A DNA stretch of 64,000 nt from Symsagittifera roscoffensis (Eukaryota > Xenacoelomorpha > Acoela > Convolutidae): positions 46,889,785 through 46,953,784 of the forward strand of contig NC_087068.1 in the NCBI RefSeq assembly GCF_963678635.1, in the 5' to 3' direction. A program made the translations under genes and the position numbers. Under the pieces are notes generated by a model. The model ran no database searches. It had not been told where the DNA came from and saw only the letters and a list, made by a program, of their open reading frames with translations. Below are positions 1 to 10,404 of the stretch, in pieces. Within the stretch, counting starts at the first letter, position 1, and each line of letters starts with the position of its first letter.

Positions 1-956
1 TCTTTCAAAAAAACTTTTCGAAAATTTTTCATTTTTTAAATTTATTTTTTGAAGACCATTGGTTTTGTTTATGCCGAATTCACTATATTTCACGCGTTCT
101 TGTAGTTGTATCATCGCACGATGTACAAAAAAAGACACCAACTTGAAGCAAAAAAATTCTGAAAATGTGGTCGGAATATTCTGTCCTACTTGCACAGCAA
201 CCGGCTATCCTTGTCCAATTTTTGTCGTTTTTCACTTTTTGTCGTATATTTGAAATAAAACGTTTTCTGCCTTGGGTTATTTTTACTTGACTGGTCTAAA
301 TTTCTAATTATCAAACAATTCACACAAGAATAAAAATGCTCGCACCTGATTACTTGAAATCAAATAAATAATTCCAACACAATTGTACTCTTGCCTTGAA
401 CATAGAGGCGAAGCGGAGTTTCGCACCACTTGCGATGCAAACCAGAATTACAGCATAAAAAAATTATTGGAAAAACAGCCACTGGAAAAAATTCATATCT
501 TTAAACTCAGAAAACTGTGAGAGCAGGTACGATCTAGTCATTCTCCAGCCTTTAAGACTCATAAAAGCTCACTTAACAAACTCAAACCAAGTGAGTGAAA
601 CAATTGAGAGAGGATGAAACCTAGAACAATTATGTTGCGCCGTAGTACTGGCATATATACAAAGACGAATTTAGGGGGGGGGGGGGTGCGTATGCTCTTC
701 TTTTTCAGGAATTCGACACGCTGACGACCAAAAGGGGCCCCATTTAGTAACATTTTAGGGCACCCAATTTTGTCTGACAGACACTAAAATAATCTAAAAT
801 TGCCTTCGGCGCTAATGTATACTTCAAGGAGAGCGCGCGTCGAAAAAACCCAATTTTTTTTGGTCAACATTTTCCAAAAGATGCCTCAAAACGATTTGTT
901 TGACCTGTTTTCGGCAATATTAAAATTTGGTCAAAATGGGGTCTTTATAGAGCTTT

Positions 957-1063
957 GCGAGAGCTTAGAAGAAAATCAATTTGGTCGACCTAACAAAAGT
1001 CTTTTTTTTTTGCGAGAGCTTAGAAGAAAATCAATTTGGTCGGCCTAAGAAAAGTTTTTTTTT
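957..1063. repeat. Two-copy tandem repeat of about 53 bp
   Basis: A unit beginning gcgagagcttagaag and ending in a T run occurs twice in direct succession with a few differences. It looks like a local tandem duplication and has no coding meaning that I can see. Confidence 0.75.
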
Positions 1064-1231
1064 GAAAATCCGCACCCCCTCCATGAGAAAATCCTGGATC
1101 CGCCCGTGCATATAAATAGTTTTATTAGTTTTTTTAAACTTTCTTTCAAAAATCAAAACTTTTCAGAAAAGGCGCGAACTTTGTTTTCTTGTGAATAAAA
1201 GAATGCACAGACAAAACAAATAATTTCAACA

Positions 1232-1560
1232 CAGAGGCGAAGCTGCGCTTCTCCAAAATTTGCGAGAACACGATCAGAAATCAGCTCATCAAGTAAATAA
1301 GAAAAAGTAGAAATAAGCCTCGAATTGGCAAAAAATTGGCTACGTGTAAGATTCAAATCTGTGACCTAATGCAATCAAAAGATTTTGAGTCTCATGCACT
1401 ATATACTGAACCAAGCTTAACAACCGACAAACACTTGTCACAAATAAAGCAGCTAGATAGGCTAATAACTTGCCAATACCATTCAGCAAAAGTGGCACCA
1501 AATACAAAAAGACTTAATTTTGCATGTATTAATTTAGAATATAACAAACTGAAATTTGTA
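1232..1560 (-). repeat. tRNA-derived SINE copy, family 1
   Basis: The segment shares a core (aataagcctcga, a degenerate B-box-like stretch, and a downstream block ending in tggcaccaaa) with copies near 12.9 kb and 13.8 kb. Read on the minus strand, the better copies show an A box (GGTGGCTGAGTG) followed by a B box, so this is a tRNA-derived retroposon. This copy is degenerate. Ends are approximate. Confidence 0.6.
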
Positions 1561-1914
1561 TGTAACAAATCGCAACGCATGAAGCCACATTATGAATAAA
1601 CTATGCATTTCAAAAAATTGCGAGATGTATTGAGTAAGAAAATTTCAAATCGAGTTTTCATTATTGTTATGTTGTTTGAAACAAATCCCTTGTTTCGGTT
1701 CATTTGATGAATTAAAAATGCATCAACGGTGTTAATTTAATACTATTCGAATGTCAAAGCACATGCTATCAAAAAGCTGTAAAGGTGACTCAAAAGTGGC
1801 ACCAATATTTTCTATTTAAGTTGGAAAACAAGAAGGTTCATATTAATACACTCGCTTCGCAAGTGTAAATAAAGGAATCAAGCAAATTATACTAAAAATG
1901 CTCAAATCATAGAG

Positions 1915-2170
1915 AAATTCCGTGTTGTGGCTACTAAGCCGACAAAAAATAAGCAGACAAAAAAAACAGGCCCTGGCCGGATTCAAACCACCTGAATTTT
2001 GATTTTATATATAATGAGGTGCGAAATAATTGGAGCGATTTTGATTAAATATTTGTTAACCAGAAAAAGTCTATACTCGTAATCGTGAGCATCATTATTA
2101 ATTCGGAAGCTTACAAATGGTTCGTTCGTAAAAAAAATACTGCCCAGTGATTTCTTTCGCATTATCACAG
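1915..2170 (-). repeat. Dispersed repeat, probable SINE family 2
   Basis: The segment resembles 14,850-15,140: both have gtggc(t/a)actaagccg, then a B-box-like stretch (ggattcaaacc here on the plus strand), then a block like gttaaccagaaaaagt. Two diverged copies with internal promoter-like motifs suggest a second tRNA-derived family. Ends are approximate. Confidence 0.45.
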
Positions 2171-2390
2171 CGTTCGAAGCTGTTTCAATGCTCGGGCTAT
2201 CGAGCCTTATTACACGATCAAGAAAAGTTGAGTCAATTTGAAAAACACTTTTTCACACCTTCTGCTTCAGAACTGATTTTTATCGTCTCATTTCAACTCG
2301 ATTAAAACATATGATTCAATCTAAGCTTCAATTAGTTATCGTATCGATTTGGTTAAGTATTTAACATTCTATTCATTTTGTCAGTCAAGT

Positions 2391-2396
2391 TTTATT
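2391..2396 (-). terminator. Poly(A) signal AATAAA of SDHC
   Basis: AATAAA on the minus strand lies 17 nt past the SDHC stop codon, at a plausible place for 3' end processing. Confidence 0.6.
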
Positions 2397-2412
2397 CATC
2401 TCACAAGATCGA

Positions 2413-3000
2413 TTAGAATCTCCAAAACGCCAGCAAAAGGGACAAGAGCACCGAAGTTCCCACAATAGCATATCCAGATGCCCTCAACGTTTCCAAACTC
2501 AGCCCCATTCCGTAATCCCAGAACAAATGTCTGGCCCCATTTAGCATGTGGTAAATAACTGGCATCGATATCAAGAACTTCCCCGCTCCTAGGAGCAATT
2601 TCCCCCCTGTGAACGACGTCAGGTACTGAATGTAGGCCGGAAACATGTAGGGCATCGACAGATAAGGCACAGCCAAAACTGCTAAGCCTCCATAAATCAT
2701 AATGCCCGTTGCTCTGTGCAAAATTGAGAGCGAGTTGGTATACTGCCAGCTATAAATAGTCATATGAGGGGAAACCGGTCGGTTGAGGTTTCGATTCTTT
2801 TCCCAGAATTCGACTTTTTCGGTCTTGGCAATTTTCTGTACTGCTGGATCCATTCCGGAGGATTCTGAGGTTATGCATCTGACGGCTGTTGGATTCAAGA
2901 GGGTTATGTTACTCATTCGGACAGGTCCGATGTTTTGTGTGGAGAGAATGGACGCATAACAGGGACGAAGAGCATTTCTACTCAGAATTAACAGCGACAT
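2413..3000 (-). CDS. SDHC: Succinate dehydrogenase cytochrome b560 subunit, mitochondrial
   Basis: This is the large membrane anchor of respiratory complex II, which helps bind haem b and ubiquinone in the inner mitochondrial membrane. The start chosen gives 195 residues; the open frame continues 48 codons upstream, but that part overlaps repeat-like sequence. The N-terminal 55 residues or so are basic and Ser-rich, as in a mitochondrial presequence. Family hallmarks follow in order: NRPVSPHMTIYSW, then SILHRATGI (the S-x2-H-R-x-T-G signature), three hydrophobic helices, and the haem-ligand region HMLNGARHLFWDYG in the second half. Animal SDHC proteins are about 170 residues, so the length fits. 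It is a single exon as seen, with an AATAAA just past the stop. Upstream noncoding exons cannot be excluded. Confidence 0.93.
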   Translation of the reverse strand: MSLLILSRNALRPCYASILSTQNIGPVRMSNITLLNPTAVRCITSESSGMDPAVQKIAKTEKVEFWEKNRNLNRPVSPHMTIYSWQYTNSLSILHRATGIMIYGGLAVLAVPYLSMPYMFPAYIQYLTSFTGGKLLLGAGKFLISMPVIYHMLNGARHLFWDYGMGLSLETLRASGYAIVGTSVLLSLLLAFWRF

Positions 3001-4417
3001 TTCAATCTGAAAATGAAGAGACTCAAATTCAAAGGCTACGCGCAGAGACGAAGCAGAGTTTCGCATCATTTGCAATACAACACAAGCACGGGAAATAACA
3101 AAGCCGAAACAAAAATTCAAAAACACAGTCAAACAACACAACAAACAGCATTAATAAACTACAACTTTTAACGAGTGACCACTAGGAGGACAATGCGTTC
3201 TTTGAGCCAAAAAAGCCGCTTCAAGACGCTCACTAAGCCAAAAACAAAAAAAAAACAAGCCGAAAATTTTATGATTCTAAAAACATCGCATGATTTTTTT
3301 CTTTTCATTTTGTGACCTGATAGTGCTGATTTAAATTTTCCGGACAAAATGAACAAAACTTGAATTTTCAAACACGTTTTTCTCAATTTGGGTTAAGATT
3401 AGACAAAAAGTGAACAGAACAAAAGTTGCTTAGAATTTCATTGGAAATAATATGGTGTAAATCCAAAATTCTCAAACAAAAATTTTCATCAAAAATGGGT
3501 CATTTTGACTTTTTTCAATTAATCAAAAATTACGCTGAAACTACTTTGTTAATTGATGAAAAACATACATCATAAGAAGCCAGTCTACAGTCCAACAAAA
3601 TTCTAGAAGGGTTAAATCTACAAAAATTTGCGTAAGTTGTTTAAAATTAGGTTTTATATCGTAAAAATTACATTTCTTGACTATCAAGCAAAATTATTTT
3701 TTCTTATACAGGTTTTTGGAGACTTAACGCCTTTAGAACTTTGTTGGGCTGTGTAAGAGGCTTCTTTGATGTATATTTCTCATCAATTATCAAAGTAGTT
3801 TCAGCGTACTTTTGATTAATTGAAAAAAGCCAAAATTTACTGATAACGGTGTGCCTTTTAACCATTTTTTACCAACTCTGTACAATACTGAACCATTCGA
3901 CTTCTAAATCACATTCACAAAAAAATCAAACAAATTTCCGGATTCCGTTGATATTCTGTCATATTCTGATATGATGGTCTTTTCTGTTATACGGCCCAAT
4001 AGTCAATTAGGCTTGCTTGCATTGAAAACGCTGATATTTCTTTTTTGCTTTCGATTATAGTTTCAACTAATCAGATTCGAGCACCATCATCAATATTTTC
4101 TTAGTATCTGAATAAGTCTCATATAAAAGAAATTCTTCTTTTTATCCTTTTTGCTCCAACTAGTCTCGCTAAGAGGCTCAAATGCTTTACTTTTGTTCAG
4201 CCGATTTTGGCAACCTAAAAAACATTAAAACTCGAAATATTATCAAGAAAACTGGTCTGAATGCTTTGTTTTTCATCATTTCTCGATTTTTTACTTTAAT
4301 CAAAACATTCTGGGCCAACAGCAATGGGCTAATCTTGTGTATATCTAACTTTAAATTAAACCTATTTGATATAGCTGAAATCATTATACACAAACTTGAA
4401 TATCATTGGAAGGTATA
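3001..4417. other. Spacer between SDHC and eEFSec
   Basis: This stretch contains a repeat fragment near 3,050 (gacgaagcagagtttcgc) and a foldback element at 3,505-3,836. I see no gene in the rest. Confidence 0.55.
3505..3836. mobile_element. Foldback (MITE-like) inverted-repeat element
   Basis: The arms at about 3,508-3,612 and 3,722-3,834 are reverse complements over roughly 110 bp with scattered mismatches. For example, cttttttcaattaatcaaaa on the left is matched by ttttgattaattgaaaaaag on the right. No ORF is present. The structure fits a non-autonomous foldback DNA element or MITE. A related right-arm fragment (gctgggctaagaggctcc) appears near 45,183, so the family is dispersed. Exact ends and target duplication are not determined. 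Confidence 0.7.
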
Positions 4418-5442
4418 CTACTGAACTATTTTATTTGAGTTTGAACCCGCAAAAATCATCTTTTTAAACCTCAATGTAACAACAACCGGCGTTTTGTCTG
4501 CAGAAGAAAAAGAACTCAATTCCGGATCTCCCAATTCCGGAGCTAGTGAATTTTTGTCATTTTTGTTTCGTTTTACAGGTCCCGATGATTTCAACGCTTC
4601 CGACATTTGAGCTCCTGTGATTTGGATTTTGAGCTTTCCGCCTTGTCCAAAACCCCCGATAATAATTCCTTTATCACCCGTTGAAAAATCGACTTTGAGT
4701 CTGAGAAACTTTTCAATATTTGTTTCCTTTTTGAGCATATTTTTACAAATGACAGAATCTTCAGAGAAAATTCGGTCAATCGCACCTTGTTTCTGTTTCG
4801 GCTTGAAAACTTTCAAGTTGCTCAAGAATGTTTCGCTGTAATTTGCCTCATGAAAAACGACATCTGGTTTTCCATAAAAAGCAATTCTGCATGTGTTAGA
4901 TAGAATATCCGAGTCTAGTTTTGAGCCTATCAGTATTGAGTTCGGCGAGGATAAAATTGGTTTCTCGAATTGAAGCAACATAAACACTGGGCCGTTTGTT
5001 TTAGATGTGTTCTCGGGTTCAATTTCGGAAAACTCTGAGCAAAACTGATATTCTTTCGATTCGTCGAATGTTTTCTGATCTTGTGATGTTGACGAAAACA
5101 ACGTTACTTTAGCCATCACAGTTTCATGACCAACTACCACGTGAAATTTAGAATTCGACGCAATACTTCCTTTGAAAAACCTGACCTTATGTAGCCTCAT
5201 TATGCAACCGTAGATATTACGTAACAACCCAGGGTAGCAAACTAGGCCTCGTTCTAGAGCCGATGATTCGAATTGTGTGACACATATTCCAGCTCTATCA
5301 CCTTTCTGGATTGAAGTGACTGGTTTTCGGAATACTTGGATAGATTTGACTTTTTTCTCCATAGACAGGGAAGCGATCTCTATTTTGTCATTCACTGATG
5401 TTTTTCCCAGAAGACAAGTGCCAGTCATAACCGTGCCTTGAC
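4418..5442 (-). CDS. EEFSEC: eEFSec exon 5: domains II-IV and stop
   Basis: The largest exon starts after the acceptor ttttccag and continues the glycine codon split with exon 4. It carries GQGTVMTGT, the domain II/III core and the Lys-rich domain IV, and ends in the residues NKIVQ and TAG. The open frame runs 16 nt past the acceptor into the intron, but homology starts at the acceptor. Confidence 0.93.
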
Positions 5443-8400
5443 CTGGAAAACAAGCCAAAATATTTTTTTATCTCTCACAGATTGTTTTCCCGCAAAATGT
5501 GTTCCTCTATAATCTAGATATTTCGTGGCCAAAACATGCCTTTTTTAACTGGTAAGAGGTTTACGATTCATTCCAAAGCAGTTTAATGGAGATGGTAATC
5601 AGACAACTTTCACTTTAAAATCAAGTTTTTCGCTGTAACAATCTAGCGCTCTTTCCCTCATTGGGCAACAAAATTTTTCGTTAATCGCGCTAGCAATTAG
5701 TCATTTCATTTTGCAATCAAACTTGCTCAGTGTTGATTGCCGTTATAATGATTTCCTATTCTAATTTTTCAAAAATGAAGAGAACGTTTGAAAATTGAAG
5801 AAATAAAGTTATTTTTGAGAAGAAAAAAAACAGATTTAGATCGACCTTAAAATCTTCTGGAATAACTCGTTTTTTTTCTTCAATTATCAAACGTTTTATT
5901 TTAGAACTATCAAACTTAAATCTAATTGCAAACTGAAATGGCTAATTGCTAGCGCAAAGCACGCAAACATCTGTCGCCCAAGAAGGGGATCGAACACTAG
6001 ACCAGTTCAGCAGACCAGCCAGATGGAACTACTCAATGTTACCGAAAGCAACTTCTTGTCCCCGAGGACTTAGTCTACCTAATATGTATCCTCATCTTCC
6101 ACTCAATCACCACTTATTTAGGCACCTTTAATTGAGAAGCAATGATCAACTGCGAACATAAACTGCTCAGAAGCATTTCCCGCTTTGCTCATTTCTAGTC
6201 TAGTTCGAATCGCTTCTATGACATACACCTTCAGAATATCTGACAGATTCCCATTCACTTTTGACGCTTCATCTACTTCGTTTTGATCTTCCTCGTTGCA
6301 CGAAAAGGGAACTAATTCCACGTTTTCTCCAAATACTGTTTGTCTGAATGTAGCACGCAGCTTTTTCTTCATCTTTTCCACTTTTTCCACCCTGAAATAC
6401 AACTTTGAGTTCAAAAACGTTTTTTCTTTGCAATATGATAATTCAAGTTTCAAACGCTTATATTCAATTTTACGGGCACAACAAAAGTTTTCATCAAAAG
6501 TTGTAATAAAAGCGTTACGAATCATATGTCCACGTTGTACAATTGTGTTCTAGTGATGAAAAGTGTCCTAGTAATTACAATGAGGCGAAGCTGCCCTTCG
6601 CAAACACAAGCGAGAAAAATGCAAAAAAGAGCTCTAAACACGCCAAACAAAGTGAAATAACACTAGCCACCAAAGCAGCTATAGTTTTTATCAAATTGCC
6701 AATGTAATGCAGCAAAAAATCGACCAAAAAAACTATTTAAATGTTCCAGATATAAATATCCGACCTGTTGATTAAGAGTCTCATGTCACCGCATCTACGC
6801 CACAGTCGCTCGGAAAAAAAGCTAGTGGCGCAGCTAATGCTGGATATACATTTTCTGATATTTTTAATGATATATTACTGAAACATGCGTAATTTTCAAA
6901 TTTCCAAAAAATGAACTTTACGCTGAACCCTAGAGCTTCTCTGCTCTATTAGTTGATTAACCAAATAGTAAAAAAGAGAAAACTACTACTCGCTCTTCCA
7001 ATTAAAGCCTTTCTCTCAGATTTGGCTGGGTAGTTTTCGAAAAAAGTGAAGAAGATCCCAAAAATCGATCAAACTTCAAAAAATTTGACTTTTCCTAAAT
7101 CCAAAAACTTTTTCTTTTAAGCTTTACACCATGATTTTTAGATTGAAAATTTCTTACCTGATTTGTTAGATTGAACCCTTAATATCAGATTTAGCTAAAA
7201 ACTATTGAGAATAGTGACACAATTTCTTAAAAAATTATCCGAAGTCCATATCAGCGTTTCTCCATATCAGATTACGCAGGAAAAAATCTAAGCACCATGT
7301 AAGTTTTAATGAACTATCAACCTCAGAATCAGCAGGTCAGTTTTTGAAAAACCGGTAAAATTTCAAAAATTGGACTTTTTTTAAGGCCATATTTTGTTTC
7401 AAAACACAGGCCATAGCCGCTCTTGCAGGTAAGATTCGCAGAGTTAATTTTTTCTTTCGGTCAAACCCTTTATCTTCAATTTGGCAGGGTAGTTTTTTAG
7501 AAAAAGTTTAAAAAATTAACCGAAATGTCAAAGAATGGGCTTTTTGAGGCCATATTTTTTTCGATCGATTTTAGGTAACAGCCACTTGAGAGGGGGATAT
7601 CCCCACAACTTTTTCTTTTGATTGAAACCTTTTTTTCAGATTTTGAATTTAAAATTTGAGAGCATGAAAAAAATCAAAACAAATATGCCAAAAATCTCTC
7701 TACTGAAACTTTCGAAGGCCGTAGAACATGAGATAAAATGAAGAGACAAGCGAAATATTTGAAATGAATCTTCCCAATAATAGGACAACTAACCTCACTG
7801 TCAAACGATCAGTCACATGAATTCCGAAATAACTTAGATTTTTTGGCTCATCATTCCTGAGTTTTTATATATTATTTTCAATATCACTTTTTTTCCAGAG
7901 CACACTGTCTTAAGATTCAACACCATTAATCCCAACAAAAAATTGGGGTCTTTCCCACTACACTCTTTCACAGGTTGGCAGCAAAACTGGTACTAATCAA
8001 CAGTTAAATTAGAGAGCGATAAAAGAGTAGTAAATCAACTTCTATATATATGGAAAGTTAACCGCCTGTTGAGATCTGATCTCGTGATATGACATCGCGC
8101 GATATCGCGTGACATCGTGCGATATCCAATCATATTCTTATTTTGAACCAAAAAGTGGGAAATGACTTCTCTATAAAGTGAGAGGTCATTTCTCCGAAAC
8201 TTAACACTCCTCCTTTCAAAATAAGTACTAAATCATAGCCTACACTAGTCTGGAGGTTCAGTTTTACCATGTCCCATACGATGTTTGTTAAGAGCAATAT
8301 TACTTTTTTTCTGTCCTATGTCAAATATCCGTATCAATTTGCCTGCTCTGCTTTCAAACTTCTTACGCTCCCTTAGCTTTGAACCTAACTTCATGTCAAT

Positions 8401-10373
8401 ACTCTGAAATTTCTCAACCTCGCATAAGTTTCTCGACTCCTCTTTGCCTCGTTCATTTAAGGACGTTTTAGATTTTGGATGGGCACTAGGTTCATTTTTC
8501 AGCTCAACTTCTTTCCTTATATCATCGTCTTTTATCAAGTTCTCCTTTTGCTCATTAAAATTCTTCTTTTCTGTTTCTCTGCAAAAATAAGTCTTACTGA
8601 CTCTGAACTCAGAAGAATTGTTTTGCATTTTTTCAACACTTAATTTTTTGTGATTTCCAAATCCTATTATTTTCCAAATGAAAAGATTACCTCGATCACT
8701 AAGTGGATAAACAGTCCCATTTCCTTGCTCAATACATGACTTTTCTCCAAAAACTACTTTAGCTCCTCCTCTAGTAAGTTTTGAGACTGACACTAAATTT
8801 TCTCTGAGTTTTCTGGCACATAGAAACAATCACTCATTGAAATTTTTTTCGAATTTCCTTGACAATCTTTCACAAAAAATTCAACTCTTCCTTTACCTAA
8901 AATCTTAGACTCCGTTTTGTTAGCGTTTTCAACAGTTTCGCTAAAACTCTGGTCAAGCTCAACAAATAATTTTTTATCCTTTATCATACTGCATGTTGCG
9001 CCTGAATCTATAACTAGGTTACCGTCGACTCTCTCAGCCGAGTTGTAAAAGCTAAAATGAGTTTCATTAGTTTCAGCTAACAGCTGGTCTTCTCTCACGC
9101 TTTTTCTCTCAAATTCCTTCTTACAATCCCTAGCTATGTGTCCTATTTCTAAGCAACTGAAACATTTCACAGGAGGTCTATCACCAGATGACTGGTTAAC
9201 CTTATTCACTAACTTAGATCTACAATGAGCTGCTATGTGTCCTGTCTTATTGCACCTAAAACATGTTTTTATTCTCGAAATAAACGAATGTTCAGTCTCC
9301 TCCTTCTCATTTCTATGATCACTTTCAAAGTTTAGCAAATCTTTCTTAATTTCGTTCAAACTCTTATCATCTTTGCTAAAATTAACCAAGGTACAAAACG
9401 TATTGAACTCTTTTGGTAGGCCTTTAAGAATGATTGACACAAACATCTTTTCACTTAAACCCTCGTCTACTTCATCTAAATTATACTGCAACTCTTCAGC
9501 TCTAGTGATATAATCGACTACACTCTCATTAGCTTTCATTCTTATCGAAGTTAAATCTGAAATCAATTGCTGCAGTCTAGGTATCTCGGCGCTTTTGAAC
9601 CTTTTGCACAAAATTTCCCAAGCCTTACTTCCCTTGCCTTTATAAGGTCTTAAAAACAAAACAGATTTTTTGTCTAAACATTGCACCAACTCATACCAAA
9701 CATGCCATTCTTTTTCACCTAAAATTTCCCTCCCTTTTCTTGAAGATGCTTCTCTCTGTTCTACAGTAGCATTGTTCCTAACACTGGGTGCAAAATCTTT
9801 CATCTACTTCTCTATTGATAACTTTATTCAATTTAAGATGAAAAATTCTAGCCTCAAATTGCTCTGCAAAATACAAGAAGTCTTCTTCTTTTCCTGAAAA
9901 CACTATTCTCTCTGACTTAGACATTTTTCACCTAAGCCGTTTTGCTCTGAACAAATATATCTTATGTTCCACGTACTTTTCAATGAGCAAAAATTCAGAC
10001 TATATTATATCAGCAAACATAACGCAGCGCATAATATAAGTAATCATGTATCTCATTACCTAAGCCTGATCCAAAACCTAACGGTAAGCGTACTGAATAA
10101 CACATCAGCGATGTAGCAAAGCTAAGGTTACTTCACAGACTTCATACATAGCAATATATTTTAGCACAATAGAAATTTGGAGTGTTTTTTTTGTTGAACT
10201 TCTATTTTTAAAATCTGATTGGAGTTCAGATCTCGCAGCGACGGATTACGATCCCCCCAAGCAACAACAAGTATCTACAAATTTATAAAACACCACATCA
10301 AATGAGTTTATCAAAATGAACAGTTTGTCAGTTTCTATCTATCACTGTTTTTTTTTCTTTCTCTCTTACTCTT

Positions 10374-10404
<31 letters not shown>

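Larger units (their letters stand above)
1..2390. other. Intergenic AT-rich DNA with repeat fragments
   Basis: I see no convincing gene here. The stretch holds a 53-bp tandem duplication, two SINE-like segments (listed separately), a G run near 665 and a motif around 192-210 that recurs near 12,695. A short motif beginning gaggcgaagc near 408 recurs near 1,232, 3,050, 6,582 and 14,400, so it belongs to a dispersed family. Short open frames here have no recognisable domains. Confidence 0.6.
6392..7965. other. eEFSec intron 3, part 1: SINE and diverged tandem-like repeats
   Basis: A SINE-like segment is present at about 6,580-6,830. From 6,950 to 7,640 a theme recurs with much divergence: (ttt)ggc(t/a)gggtagtttt near 7,023 and 7,483, and aggccatattttttt near 7,385 and 7,540. 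I see no coding sequence. Confidence 0.5.

Noticed and set aside
2413-3144. Longer SDHC start at 3,144
   Set aside because: The extra 48 codons overlap a dispersed repeat and are not like any mitochondrial presequence; the ATG at 3,000 gives a normal-length protein.
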